Positions 44,216 through 52,736 of a stretch of DNA of 64,000 nucleotides are shown piece after piece. Numbering within the stretch: position 1 is the first letter of the stretch; every line of letters begins with the position of its first letter. The notes beneath the pieces were generated by a model. The model was not told the origin of the DNA. It was given only the letters and a program-made list of their open reading frames with translations, and searched no databases. The DNA is from Streptomyces malaysiense (GTDB taxonomy: Bacteria > Actinomycetota > Actinomycetes > Streptomycetales > Streptomycetaceae). The stretch covers positions 62,001-126,000 of the forward strand of contig NZ_LBDA02000034.1 of NCBI RefSeq assembly GCF_000980885.2, in the 5' to 3' direction. A program made the position numbers and the translations under genes.

Positions 44216-44833
44216 TCAGCAGGAGCGGGGACGGCGGTCCGTACCGCGGTTCCTGCCCCGCAGCACCCCGGCAGCGATCAGCGCGACCGCCCCGGCGGCA
44301 CCCGCCATCAGCACCGGGCGCGGCAACCCGCGCAGGCCCTCGGCGGCCTTGCGGGCGGGCGGCGCGAGCTGCCGCTGGGCCACGGCGGCCCTGTCCTGCA
44401 CACGGTGCCCGGCGTCCAGTGCCCTGCTCTGGGCCTCGCGCCCGGCTTCCAGCGCACGGTCGCGCAGCGGCTGCCCGTCATGGGAGCCGCCGTGCCGGGT
44501 GATACGGCTCTGGAGCTCGTGCCCGGTGCGCGCGGCCGTCCCCTGCACCGCGTGGCCCGCCTGCGCGGCCCGCCCCTTCACCGCGTGCGCCGCGTGCGTG
44601 GCCCTGTCCTGGGCGCCGTGCCCGGCCTGGGAGGCGCTGGAGCGCAGTTGCACGGTCATGGCACCGGCCTTGTCCTTCAGGTCGGCGGCCCGCGCCCGCG
44701 CGCGCCCCTTCATGTCGACCCGGTCCATCAGCTGGGCGACAGTGTCGCCGAGCTGGTTCCTGGTGTGCTCGATCTGCGCGCGCAGCTCGTCGGGGCCCTT
44801 GGCGCCCGAGCCGTGCGGGGTCCTGTGGGTCAT
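44216..44833 (-). CDS. DUF3618-type membrane-associated protein
   Basis: This 205-aa protein starts with the DUF3618 motif ELRAQIEHTRNQLGDTVAQLMDRVD. A long Ala/Gln/His amphipathic helical section with repeats follows (GHAVQGTAARTGHELQSR). Near the C-terminus is one hydrophobic segment (VLMAGAAGAVALIAAGVL). It probably coats or anchors at the membrane under stress. Its ATG overlaps the stop of the upstream holin-family gene (ATGA). AAGGG precedes it. Confidence 0.82.
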   Translation of the reverse strand: MTHRTPHGSGAKGPDELRAQIEHTRNQLGDTVAQLMDRVDMKGRARARAADLKDKAGAMTVQLRSSASQAGHGAQDRATHAAHAVKGRAAQAGHAVQGTAARTGHELQSRITRHGGSHDGQPLRDRALEAGREAQSRALDAGHRVQDRAAVAQRQLAPPARKAAEGLRGLPRPVLMAGAAGAVALIAAGVLRGRNRGTDRRPRSC

Positions 44834-45261
44834 CGGTGTGCCCTTTCCTTGATCACGTCCACATCGGCCCGGACGCTGCCCAGGGTCTTCTCGGGCATGG
44901 GCGATCCGGCGCGGCGCAGCTGGGCGCGTCCGGTGACGGCCAGGACGGCGGCCGCGGCGAACAGCACGGCCGCGACGATCAGCGCCGCCGCCCACAGGGG
45001 CAGCACCAGGCCGAGGGCGGCGGTCGCCGCGCCGGCCAGCACGATCAGTCCGACGTAGCCGAGGGCGCCCGCAGCACCCAGCAGCCCGCCGCCGGTTCCG
45101 GCGCGCCTGCCCTTCTGGGCCAGCTCCGCCTTGGCGAGGGCGACCTCCTGCCGCAGCAGCAGGGAGAGCTGTTCGGTCGCTCGATTGACGAGTTCCCCCG
45201 TGGAGGGGTGCCCGTCGAGTGCGGGGCGCGTGTGCGGTCGCGTGTGCGAGGTCACGGTCAC
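44830..45261 (-). CDS. phage-holin-family (PF07332-like) membrane protein
   Basis: This 143-aa protein has a cytoplasmic helix LSLLLRQEVALAKAELAQKG, then two adjacent hydrophobic helices (~58-80, 88-110) and a charged tail. This is the putative actinobacterial holin-superfamily III arrangement, found in chromosomal stress genes and not in a phage context. GTG 45261 follows GGAAGGAGG. It is coupled to the DUF3618 gene. Confidence 0.82.
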   Translation of the reverse strand: MTVTSHTRPHTRPALDGHPSTGELVNRATEQLSLLLRQEVALAKAELAQKGRRAGTGGGLLGAAGALGYVGLIVLAGAATAALGLVLPLWAAALIVAAVLFAAAAVLAVTGRAQLRRAGSPMPEKTLGSVRADVDVIKERAHR

Positions 45262-45315
45262 GGTGTCCCGCCTCCTTCCTGTACGGGAACATCCGGGTAC
45301 CCGGGCCGGGGAGCG

Positions 45316-46011
45316 TCAGCCCTTGTCCGCTCCCCCGGTCCCGTGGTCGCCGAGCCGGGCGAGCTGGGACTGGAACCAGTCGAGCCGGGCCTGCAACAGG
45401 GCCGCCTCGGCGACCAGTTCGGGCACGCCCATCGCGGTGCCCGGGGCCGGTCCGGGGCCGGTCCCGGCCGGGACGCCGCCGTCCGCCCGGACCCGCAGGC
45501 CCTCCCCGGCGAGCCGGGCGAACTCCGCGAGCGTGACGGACGTACGGCCGCGCGCACAGTCCGCGCAGCCGGGGGCCAGGGCGCGCCAGCCGGGCCGGCC
45601 CCAGCCGGCGTCGGTGAGCAGGGCCGCGGTGGCACCGCAGGCGCAGGGGCCCGCGGTGGCGGTGCGTACCCGCTGGCGGGCGTAACGGAATCCGCGCTCG
45701 AAGCGGATGTAGGCGCCGAGCACGGAGACTTCGAGCAGCAGCGCGGTGCGGTGCTCGGCGGTGCAGCGCAGGGCGTCGGCGGCGGCGGGGTCGTGCACGC
45801 AGTGGAAGCCGCAGTCGCACAGGCGCGCGGGCGGGCGGTGCCTGCGGCCGTAGACGCAGGACGCCTGGTCGAGAACCCCGTACGGAAGCGCACCGCCGAG
45901 CGACACTCCGGTGAACCCCGCCCGGATGCCGTCCTGGGACAGCACCGGGTGGGCGATCTTGTAGCCGGTCGGCGGCTCCGTAGGGCGTTCCGCCGGGAGC
46001 CGCAGCCTCAT
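45316..46011 (-). CDS. Cys-rich hypothetical protein
   Basis: This 231-aa soluble protein of unknown function has Cys pairs suggesting zinc binding: CDCGFHCVHDP, GPCACGATAA and PGCADCARGRT. The CDCGFHCVHDPAAADAL motif resembles a short domain seen in many uncharacterised actinobacterial proteins. The C-terminal ~40 residues form a helix (AALLQARLDWFQSQLARL). The ATG overlaps the stop of a small upstream ORF (ATGA). Confidence 0.72.
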   Translation of the reverse strand: MRLRLPAERPTEPPTGYKIAHPVLSQDGIRAGFTGVSLGGALPYGVLDQASCVYGRRHRPPARLCDCGFHCVHDPAAADALRCTAEHRTALLLEVSVLGAYIRFERGFRYARQRVRTATAGPCACGATAALLTDAGWGRPGWRALAPGCADCARGRTSVTLAEFARLAGEGLRVRADGGVPAGTGPGPAPGTAMGVPELVAEAALLQARLDWFQSQLARLGDHGTGGADKG

Positions 46012-46166
46012 CGTCCGGCCGGCACCTCTTCGCGGGCCGGTACCCCTTCGCGGGCCGGTTCGGCCGGTGCGGTACGGGCGGCCTCCACGGGCTGCCGGAT
46101 CTCTTCCTCGTGGATCCGCGGCCGCTCCTCGGCGACCCCGGTGGCCAGTGCCTTGCCGAGCTTCAT
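46008..46166 (-). CDS. small hypothetical protein (52 aa)
   Basis: This short gene starts MKLGKALATGVAEE and continues with a Glu/Ala/Pro-rich tail (PAREGVPAREEVPAGR, imperfect repeat). GGAGG lies at -11 to -7 of ATG 46166. It overlaps the next gene by ATGA, so it is likely translated and heads the four-gene run. The function is unknown. Confidence 0.6.
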   Translation of the reverse strand: MKLGKALATGVAEERPRIHEEEIRQPVEAARTAPAEPAREGVPAREEVPAGR

Positions 46167-46328
46167 GGTGCCTCCATGGCTGACGTCGGTGATGACCCTT
46201 CGCCCATAGTGACCCATGAACGGCCGAGTTGGACACACGACCTTGCGCCACACCCGAACCCGTAAGCGAACTTACCGATATCCTGAAGAAGAATTAAGTA
46301 GAGCTACACCGAAGAGCTGCCGACACTG

Positions 46329-47234
46329 ATGGGTATGACGATCACACACAGCCTCTCCCCCTTCGGCCGCACCCTCTGCGCGATGATCACCCCGTTCACC
46401 GAGGAGGGCGCGCTGGACCGGGCCGGCGCGCAGGAACTGGCCGCCCACCTGGTGGCGGAGGGCTGCGACGGGCTGGTCCTCAACGGCACCACGGGCGAGT
46501 CGCCGACCACCACCGACGGCGAGAAGGCGGAGCTGATCACGGCCGTACGGGAGGCGGTCGGCGCGCGGATCCCCCTGATCGCGGGCATCGGCACCGCCGA
46601 CACCCGGCACACCACCGAACTGGCCCTCGCGGCCGAGAAGGCGGGCGCCGACGGCCTCCTGGTCACGGCGCCCTACTACAGCAGGCCGCCGCAGGACGCC
46701 GTCGCCGCGCACTTCCGCGCCATCGCCGACGCCGCGGGGCTGCCCGTCCTGCTCTACGACATCCCGGGCCGCACCGGCACCCGTATCGACCCGGAGACGA
46801 TCCTCCGCCTCGCCGAGCACCCCCGGATCGCCGGGGTCAAGGACTGCTCCTACGACCTCCTGGGCACCCAGAAGGTGCTGTCCCGGACGGAGTTGGCCTA
46901 TTACGCGGGCTGCGACGAGCAGATCCTCGCCCTGTACGCAGTCGGCGCGGCCGGCTGTATCAGCACCGTCGCCAACGCCGTCCCGCGCCATGTCCGCGCC
47001 GTCCTGGACGCCTTCGACGCGGCGGACACCGCGCGGGCGCGGCGACTCCAGCTGAGGGCGACCCCGTTGATCGAATCGATGACGGCCGCGGGCCTGCCCG
47101 GCACGGTCACCGCGAAGGCCCTGCTGAACCGACTCGGCCTGCCCGCGGGCCCGGTCCGCGCCCCGCTGCTGGCCGCCTCCCCGGAGGCGACGGCCGAACT
47201 GCGCGCGCTGTTCGCGGAACTGACCGAATCCTGA
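46329..47234 (+). CDS. 4-hydroxy-tetrahydrodipicolinate synthase family protein (DapA-like)
   Basis: This 301-aa class I aldolase-type TIM barrel has GLVLNGTTGESPTTTDGEK (pyruvate/aldehyde loop), VTAPYYSRPPQDA, LLYDIPGRTGTRID with the catalytic Tyr and GVKDCSYDL with Schiff-base Lys. It may be DapA itself or a paralogue acting on another 2-oxo acid. It sits near dapD, but they are convergent and separated. The start is ATG 46329 or two codons later. Confidence 0.85.
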   Translation: MGMTITHSLSPFGRTLCAMITPFTEEGALDRAGAQELAAHLVAEGCDGLVLNGTTGESPTTTDGEKAELITAVREAVGARIPLIAGIGTADTRHTTELALAAEKAGADGLLVTAPYYSRPPQDAVAAHFRAIADAAGLPVLLYDIPGRTGTRIDPETILRLAEHPRIAGVKDCSYDLLGTQKVLSRTELAYYAGCDEQILALYAVGAAGCISTVANAVPRHVRAVLDAFDAADTARARRLQLRATPLIESMTAAGLPGTVTAKALLNRLGLPAGPVRAPLLAASPEATAELRALFAELTES

Positions 47235-47268
47235 TCCGCGCGCCTCCCGCCTGCCGTACGGTGTGCCC

Positions 47269-47775
47269 GTGAGCCGCCCCCTGCTGTTCCTGGACGTCGA
47301 CGGTCCGCTCAACCCGTACGCGGCCCAGCCGGAACGCCGGCCCGAGGGATACACGACGATCCGGGTGCCGCTGGCCTCCCGCCGCCCCCTGCGGGTCTGG
47401 CTGAACCCGGCCCACGGCCCCGCGCTGCTGGCCCTCGACTACGAGCTGTGCTGGGCGACGACCTGGATGGCCGGGGCCAACCACTGGATCGCCCCCGTCC
47501 TCGGGCTGCCCGAACTGCCCTACGTCGACTTCGGCGCGGGCCTGTTCGTGGACCGGCCCGACGGGGTGCACTGGAAGACGGGGGCGATCGTGGCGTACGC
47601 GGGGGGCCGGCCGTTCGCCTGGGTCGACGACGAACAGAGCACCGCCGACGCGGTGTTCGTGGCCGACCACCACTCCGGCCCGGCCCTCCTGCACCATGTG
47701 GACCCACGCATCGGCCTGCGCGAGGGCGACTTCAGGACCCTGGCGGAGTTCGCGGCCGGCCTGTCCGCCTCATGA
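47269..47775 (+). CDS. HAD-like hypothetical protein
   Basis: This 168-aa protein begins RPLLFLDVDGPLNPYAAQ, matching the HAD nucleophile motif DxDG. WKTGAIVAYAGGRPFAWVDDE in the second half could supply the later acidic residues. It lacks a clear cap domain, so a small phosphatase is possible but unproven. GTG 47269 is chosen because TACGGT lies 6 nt before it, a leaderless -10 pattern. A GTG two codons earlier is also open. Confidence 0.7.
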   Translation: MSRPLLFLDVDGPLNPYAAQPERRPEGYTTIRVPLASRRPLRVWLNPAHGPALLALDYELCWATTWMAGANHWIAPVLGLPELPYVDFGAGLFVDRPDGVHWKTGAIVAYAGGRPFAWVDDEQSTADAVFVADHHSGPALLHHVDPRIGLREGDFRTLAEFAAGLSAS

Positions 47776-47777
47776 CC

Positions 47778-47810
47778 GAGCGCCCCCCACCGCACGGGTG
47801 AGGGGCGCTC
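47778..47810. terminator. bidirectional terminator hairpin
   Basis: GAGCGCCCC (47778-47786) pairs perfectly with GGGGCGCTC (47802-47810). CCACC/GGGTG pairs inside. It lies in the 51 bp between the convergent HAD-like gene and dapD. Confidence 0.75.
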
Positions 47811-47826
47811 CGGACCTGCCCGGGGG

Positions 47827-48813
47827 TCAGTTGTGGCTGTGCAGGATGTCGTTCAGACCGCCCCAGACGGCGTTGTTCGGACGGGCCTCGACCGCGCCGG
47901 TGACCGAGTTGCGGCGGAAGAGGATGTGCGAGGCGCCGTTGAGGTCGCGGGCCTTGACGATCTGGCCGTCGGGCATGGTGACGCGGGTACCGGCGGTGAC
48001 GTACAGACCGGCCTCGACCACGCACTCGTCGCCGAGGGCGATGCCGACGCCCGCCTCGGCGCCGACCAGGCAGCGCTCGCCGACGGAGATGATCACATTG
48101 CCGCCGCCGGACAGGGTGCCCATGGTGGAGGCGCCGCCGCCGATGTCCGAGCCGTCGCCGATGACGACACCGGCGGAGATGCGGCCCTCGACCATGGAGG
48201 TACCGAGCGTGCCGGCGTTGAAGTTGACGAAGCCCTCGTGCATCACGGTGGTGCCCTCGGCCAGGTGCGCGCCCAGCCGGACCCGGTCGGCGTCGGCGAT
48301 GCGGACGCCCTTGGGGGCCACGTAGTCCGTCATGCGGGGGAACTTGTCGACCGAGGTGACCTGGAGGTGCAGGCCCTCGGCGCGGGCGTTCAGCCGCACC
48401 TTCTCGATGTCGTCCACGGCGACCGGGCCGAGCGAGGTCCAGGCGACGTTGGCGAGGTGGCCGAAGATGCCGTCCAGGTTCTGGCCGTGCGGCTTGACCA
48501 GGCGGTGCGAGAGCAGGTGCAGGCGCAGGTAGGTGTCGTGCGCGTCCAGCGGCTTCTCGTCCAGCGAGGCGATGACCGTACGGACCGCGACCACCTCGAC
48601 GCCCCTGCGGGCGTCCGGGCCGATCGCCGCGGTCGCGCCGTCGCCCAGCAGCTCCGCCGCGCGCTCGGCGGACAGCCGCTCGGTGCCGGCCGGCCCCGGC
48701 TCGGCGACCAGCTCGGGCGCGGGGAACCAGGTGTCGAGAACGGTGCCGTCGGAGGCGATCGTGGCGAGGCCGGCGGCGACGGCGCCGGTGGTACGGGAAG
48801 CAGTGTCGGTCAT
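47827..48813 (-). CDS. dapD: 2,3,4,5-tetrahydropyridine-2,6-dicarboxylate N-succinyltransferase
   Basis: This 328-aa enzyme of the lysine/diaminopimelate pathway transfers succinyl from succinyl-CoA. The C-terminal half is a left-handed β-helix of hexapeptide repeats: GTTVMHEGFVNFNAGTLGTS, then GRISAGVVIGDGSDIGGGAS and VGERCLVGAEAGVGIALGD. It is the long actinobacterial form. No ribosome-binding site is seen; TAGGTT 7 nt before the ATG points to a leaderless mRNA. Confidence 0.94.
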   Translation of the reverse strand: MTDTASRTTGAVAAGLATIASDGTVLDTWFPAPELVAEPGPAGTERLSAERAAELLGDGATAAIGPDARRGVEVVAVRTVIASLDEKPLDAHDTYLRLHLLSHRLVKPHGQNLDGIFGHLANVAWTSLGPVAVDDIEKVRLNARAEGLHLQVTSVDKFPRMTDYVAPKGVRIADADRVRLGAHLAEGTTVMHEGFVNFNAGTLGTSMVEGRISAGVVIGDGSDIGGGASTMGTLSGGGNVIISVGERCLVGAEAGVGIALGDECVVEAGLYVTAGTRVTMPDGQIVKARDLNGASHILFRRNSVTGAVEARPNNAVWGGLNDILHSHN

Positions 48814-48858
48814 GGGACAAAACCTAACGTGGCACGGGGTGCGGGGGCGAACCGTGTC

Positions 48859-49434
48859 TCATGTGCCGGTCGGTGGATCCGCCTCCACCCGATCCGCCCG
48901 CCCTCGGCCGATGAGCCGTCCGAGCGCCTCCCGCGCGTACCCCTCGTCGTACGACCCGCCCGTCAGCAGCACCTGGAGGCAGATCCCGTCCATCAGCGCG
49001 AGCAGCGCCCGCGCCGTCACCGCGTCGACCCGGACGGACAGGCGCGCGCCGGTCTCCTCGGTCCACCGGGCGGCGACGGGCCGCAGGGCCGGGCGGCGCA
49101 GCGCGGCGAGATACAGCTCGTACTCCAGCTCCGCGCCCGGACGGTCGCCGTTCAGCCAGTCGCCGAGCACCCGGGCGAGCCCGGCCGCGAGGTCGCCCTC
49201 CGCCAGCGCCCCGCTGTCGTCGAGCACCGAGGCGAACCCCTCGTTCGCCTGGCACAGGGCGGCCACCAGCAGATCGTCCAGGGTGGCGAAGTGGTACGTG
49301 GTGGAGCCGAGCGGCACGTCCGCCTCGGCCGCGACCGTGCGGTGGCTCAGCCCGGCGAGCCCGTCCCGCCCGGCCACCCGGATCGCCGCGTCGATGATCC
49401 GCCGGCGCCGGTCGGGGTCGTAGCGCCGGCCCAT
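48859..49434 (-). CDS. TetR-family transcriptional repressor
   Basis: This 191-aa protein has a TetR helix-turn-helix (RRRIIDAAIRVAGRDGLAGLS, VPLGSTTYHFATLDDLLVAAL) and a helical ligand domain. The ATG shares a base with the stop of the SMR gene (TGATG), so the pair is one operon. The double palindrome upstream of the SMR gene (49759-49793) is the probable binding site, giving autoregulation of an efflux pump. Confidence 0.9.
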   Translation of the reverse strand: MGRRYDPDRRRRIIDAAIRVAGRDGLAGLSHRTVAAEADVPLGSTTYHFATLDDLLVAALCQANEGFASVLDDSGALAEGDLAAGLARVLGDWLNGDRPGAELEYELYLAALRRPALRPVAARWTEETGARLSVRVDAVTARALLALMDGICLQVLLTGGSYDEGYAREALGRLIGRGRADRVEADPPTGT

Positions 49435-49757
49435 CAGTGACTCGTCCCGCCGAGATTCAGCACCACCACTCCCCCGATGATCAGCAGGATCCCGGCGACC
49501 TTGACCGCGTCGAGGCCCTCCCCGAACAGCAGCAGCCCGAGCACGGCGATGGCCGCGGTCCCCACCCCGGACCAGATCGCGTACGCCGTACCGATCTGCA
49601 CCGTCTTCAGTGTCTGCGCCAGCAGCAGGAAGGACACCAGGTACCCCAGCGCCGTCACCAGCGAGGGCCCGAGCCTGCTGAAGCCGTGGCTGTACTTCAT
49701 CGCCGTCGTGGCGGTCACCTCGGCGGCTATGGCACCGGCGAGCGTCAGATATCCCAT
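49434..49757 (-). CDS. small multidrug resistance (SMR) efflux protein
   Basis: This 107-aa protein has four membrane helices and the essential Glu13 (LAGAIAAEVTATTAMKYSHGF). YLVSFLLLAQTLKTVQIGTAYAIWSG matches the EmrE/SugE family over its full span. It exports cationic compounds or guanidinium by proton exchange. The ATG has no ribosome-binding site and lies 7 nt after a TACGCT -10 box, so the mRNA is probably leaderless. Confidence 0.92.
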   Translation of the reverse strand: MGYLTLAGAIAAEVTATTAMKYSHGFSRLGPSLVTALGYLVSFLLLAQTLKTVQIGTAYAIWSGVGTAAIAVLGLLLFGEGLDAVKVAGILLIIGGVVVLNLGGTSH

Positions 49758-49758
49758 G

Positions 49759-49793
49759 TGTACGAGCGTACATATCGTGTGTACGGCCGTACA
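49759..49793. promoter_or_regulatory. double TetR-type operator with leaderless promoter
   Basis: Two 14-bp palindromes, TGTACGAGCGTACA (49759-49772) and TGTACGGCCGTACA (49780-49793), have centres 21 bp apart, two helical turns. The first covers the -10 (TACGCT, minus strand) and ends 2 bp before the SMR ATG. Two dimers on the same face fit TetR-family repression. Confidence 0.8.
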
Positions 49794-49849
49794 TGACCCC
49801 CGTGCGACGAGTCGGCGAACAGCGGGCGCCGGGGCCCGCCGGGACATGC

Positions 49850-49885
49850 GGAAGGGGCCACGGCAGCCCTGCCGTGGCCCCTTCC
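49850..49885 (-). terminator. terminator of the suf operon
   Basis: Perfect 17-bp arms 49850-49866 and 49869-49885 with a minimal loop lie 12 bp after the last suf gene. It also separates the suf operon from the SMR operon region. There is no T-run. Confidence 0.85.
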
Positions 49886-49897
49886 ACAAGCCCTGTG

Positions 49898-50230
49898 TCA
49901 GACGTTGAAGCCCAGCGCGCGCAGCTGCTCGCGGCCCTCGTCCGTGATCTTGTCCGGGCCCCACGGCGGCATCCAGACCCAGTTGATCCGGAGCTCGTTG
50001 ACGATGCCGTCCGTCGCGGACTTGGCCTGGTCCTCGATGACGTCCGTCAGCGGGCAGGCCGCGGAGGTCAGGGTCATGTCCACGGTGGCCACGTTGGAGT
50101 CGTCCACGTGGATGCCGTAGATCAGGCCGAGGTTGACGACGTCGATGCCCAGCTCGGGGTCGACCACGTCCATCAGGGCCTCACGGAGTTCCTCCTCCGA
50201 GGCCGGCTTCATCTCGACGGTGTCGCTCAT
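49898..50230 (-). CDS. sufT: SufT-type Fe-S cluster assembly factor (MIP18/DUF59)
   Basis: This 110-aa protein has the MIP18 fold: ALMDVVDPELGIDVVNLGLIYG, then DMTLTSAACPLTDVIEDQ with the conserved Cys, and WMPPWGPDKITDEGREQL. SufT-like proteins assist Fe-S maturation. It is last in the suf operon; the ATG overlaps the sufU stop (ATGA). Confidence 0.9.
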   Translation of the reverse strand: MSDTVEMKPASEEELREALMDVVDPELGIDVVNLGLIYGIHVDDSNVATVDMTLTSAACPLTDVIEDQAKSATDGIVNELRINWVWMPPWGPDKITDEGREQLRALGFNV

Positions 50231-50694
50231 GCGGTCTTCCTTTCGGCTTCGGCGCCACCCAGCGCCTGGGCCGTCGCGTCCTTCCACGCCATCCAGCTCA
50301 GGAGGGCGCACTTGACCCGCGCGGGGTACTTGGAGACACCGGCGAACGCGACCGCGTCCTCCAGCACCTCCTCCATCGCGTCGTCCGGCTCGATCCTGCC
50401 CTTGGACTGCATCAGCTCCAGGAAGGTCTCCTGGATCTTCTGCGCGTCGGACAGGTCCTTGCCGACGAGGAGATCGTTCAGCACGGAGGCCGAGGCCTGG
50501 CTGATGGAGCAGCCCTGGCCCTCGTACGAGACGTCCGCGATCTTCGTGCCGTCGTACTTCACACGGAGGGTGATCTCGTCGCCGCACGTCGGGTTCACGT
50601 GGTGCACCTCGGCGTCGCCATCCCGAAGACCACGCCCGTGCGGGTTCTTGTAGTGGTCCAGGATGACTTCCTGGTACATGGAGTCCAGCTTCAC
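50227..50694 (-). CDS. sufU: SufU, zinc-dependent sulfurtransferase partner of SufS
   Basis: This 155-aa IscU-like protein has Cys37-x-Asp39 (NPTCGDEITL), Cys62 (GQGCSISQAS) and Cys129 (RVKCALLSW). In Gram-positive systems these bind zinc and accept persulfide sulfur from SufS. GTG 50694 gives the family-typical KLDSMYQEVILDHYKNP start; GTG 50706, just after the sufS stop, is the alternative. Confidence 0.93.
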   Translation of the reverse strand: MKLDSMYQEVILDHYKNPHGRGLRDGDAEVHHVNPTCGDEITLRVKYDGTKIADVSYEGQGCSISQASASVLNDLLVGKDLSDAQKIQETFLELMQSKGRIEPDDAMEEVLEDAVAFAGVSKYPARVKCALLSWMAWKDATAQALGGAEAERKTA

Positions 50695-50711
50695 GGTTTT
50701 CGACACGCCTC

Positions 50712-51968
50712 TCAGCCGAAGAAGTTCCGTACGTGCTCCAGGCCGTCGACCAGAGCGTCGATCTCGGCCGGCGTGGAGTACAGATAGAACGACGCTCGCG
50801 TGGTCGCGGGAATTCCGTAGCGCAGGCAGACCGGACGGGCACAGTGGTGGCCGACGCGGACCGCGATGCCCTGCTCGTCCAGGACCTGGCCCACGTCGTG
50901 CGGGTGGATGTCGCCCAGGGTGAAGGAGATCGCGGCACCCCGGTCCTCGGCCGTGGTCGGGCCGATGATCCTCAGATCGGGGACCTGGGCCAGCCGCTCC
51001 ACCGCGTACTGGGTGAGCGCGTGCTCGTGCGCGAGGATCTTCTCCATGCCGATCGCCTGGAGGTAGTCGATCGCCGCGCCCAGGCCGACCGCCTGCGCGA
51101 TCGGGGGCGTGCCCGCCTCGAACTTGTGCGGCGCCGGGGCGTACGTGGAGGAGTGCATCGAGACGGTCTCGATCATCTCGCCGCCGCCCAGGAACGGCGG
51201 CAGGTCCTCCAGCAGCTCCTGGCGGCCCCACAGCACGCCGATGCCGGTCGGGCCGCACATCTTGTGGCCGGTGAAGGCCACGAAGTCGGCCTGCAGGGCC
51301 TGCACGTCCAGCGGCATGTGCGGCGCGGCCTGGGAGGCGTCGACGCACACCAGCGCGCCGACCTCCTGGGCGCGGCGCACTATCGCCTCGACCGGGTTGA
51401 CGGTGCCCAGGATGTTGGAGACCAGCACGAAGGAGACGATCTTCGTCTTCTCGGTGATGATCTCGTCGATGTTCGACAGGTCCAGACGGCCGTCGTCGGT
51501 CAGGCCGAACCACTTCAGCTTCGCGCCGGTGCGCTGCGCCAGCAGCTGCCACGGCACGATGTTGGAGTGGTGCTCCATCTCCGTGATGACGATCTCGGTC
51601 TCGTGGTCGACCCGGTAGGGCTCGTCGGCCCAGCCGAGCATGTTGGCCACGAGGTTGAGGGATTCGGAGGCGTTCTTGGTGAAGATCACCTCGTCGCGGC
51701 TCGGCGCGTTGACGAACTCCGCCACCTTGTCGCGCGCGCCCTCGTAGAGTGCCGTGGCCTCCTCGGCGAGGACGTGCACGCCACGGTGGACGTTGGCGTT
51801 GTAACGCTCGTAGTACTCGTTGAGGGCGTCCAGTACCTGGCGCGGCTTCTGGCTGGTCGCCGCGTTGTCCAGGTACACGAGCTTCTTGCCGTCGTGGACG
51901 ACACGGTCCAGGACGGGGAAGTCCTTGCGGATCGCCTCGGTGTCGAGGAGGCCCGGCAGCTGTGTCAC
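50712..51968 (-). CDS. sufS: cysteine desulfurase SufS
   Basis: This 418-aa class V PLP enzyme releases sulfur from cysteine as persulfide. PLP Lys236 is in AFTGHKMCGPTGIG. The active Cys376 is in RVGHHCARPVC, in the short-loop SufS type. GTG 51968 overlaps the sufC stop. It hands sulfur to SufU, encoded next. Confidence 0.96.
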   Translation of the reverse strand: MTQLPGLLDTEAIRKDFPVLDRVVHDGKKLVYLDNAATSQKPRQVLDALNEYYERYNANVHRGVHVLAEEATALYEGARDKVAEFVNAPSRDEVIFTKNASESLNLVANMLGWADEPYRVDHETEIVITEMEHHSNIVPWQLLAQRTGAKLKWFGLTDDGRLDLSNIDEIITEKTKIVSFVLVSNILGTVNPVEAIVRRAQEVGALVCVDASQAAPHMPLDVQALQADFVAFTGHKMCGPTGIGVLWGRQELLEDLPPFLGGGEMIETVSMHSSTYAPAPHKFEAGTPPIAQAVGLGAAIDYLQAIGMEKILAHEHALTQYAVERLAQVPDLRIIGPTTAEDRGAAISFTLGDIHPHDVGQVLDEQGIAVRVGHHCARPVCLRYGIPATTRASFYLYSTPAEIDALVDGLEHVRNFFG

Positions 51969-52729
51969 GCGGATGCGCCACCCTTCACGTATGCCTCGTA
52001 GCCCTCGTTCTCCAGCTTGTCCGCGAGCTCCGGGCCACCGGACTCGACGATGCGGCCGCCGGCGAACACGTGGACGTGGTCGGGCTTGATGTAGCGCAGG
52101 ATGCGCGTGTAGTGCGTGATCAGCAGGGTGCCGACCTCGCCCGTCTCGCGGACGCGGTTGACGCCCTCGGAGACGATGCGCAGCGCGTCGACGTCCAGGC
52201 CCGAGTCGGTCTCGTCCAGGATCGCCATCTTCGGCTTGAGCAGTTCGAGCTGGAGGATCTCGTGGCGCTTCTTCTCACCGCCGGAGAAGCCCTCGTTGAC
52301 GTTGCGCTCGGCGAAGGAGGGGTCCATGTGGAGACGCTCCATGGCCTCCTTGACCTCCTTCACCCAGGTGCGCAGCTTCGGGGCCTCGCCGCGCACGGCG
52401 GTGGCGGAGGTGCGCAGGAAGTTGGAGACCGAGACGCCGGGGACCTCGACCGGGTACTGCATGGCCAGGAACAGGCCGGCGCGGGCGCGCTCGTCGACGG
52501 ACATCTCCAGGACGTCCTCGCCGTCGAGCAGCACGGTGCCCTCGGTGATCGTGTACTTCGGGTGACCCGCGAGCGAGTAGGCGAGGGTCGACTTGCCGGA
52601 GCCGTTGGGGCCCATGATGGCGTGCGTCTCGCCCTGCTTCACGGTCAGGTCGACGCCCTTGAGGATCTCCTTCGTGGCGTTGTCGGCCTCGACGGTGACG
52701 TGCAGGTCTCGGATTTCAAGCGTTGCCAT
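51965..52729 (-). CDS. sufC: Fe-S assembly ATPase SufC
   Basis: This 254-aa ABC-type ATPase acts in the SufBCD scaffold. Walker A is IMGPNGSGKSTLAYSLAG, the signature FSGGEKKRHEILQ and Walker B MAILDETDSGLDVDAL. SKY-like Suf features (HYTRILRYIKPDHVHVF) are present. It follows the Rieske-type gene by 7 bp. Confidence 0.97.
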   Translation of the reverse strand: MATLEIRDLHVTVEADNATKEILKGVDLTVKQGETHAIMGPNGSGKSTLAYSLAGHPKYTITEGTVLLDGEDVLEMSVDERARAGLFLAMQYPVEVPGVSVSNFLRTSATAVRGEAPKLRTWVKEVKEAMERLHMDPSFAERNVNEGFSGGEKKRHEILQLELLKPKMAILDETDSGLDVDALRIVSEGVNRVRETGEVGTLLITHYTRILRYIKPDHVHVFAGGRIVESGGPELADKLENEGYEAYVKGGASA

Positions 52730-52736
52730 GGATGCC

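Noticed and set aside
44830..45261. Prophage remnant because of the holin-family protein
   Set aside because: No integrase, lysin or structural genes are near; the family is common as chromosomal membrane proteins in actinobacteria.
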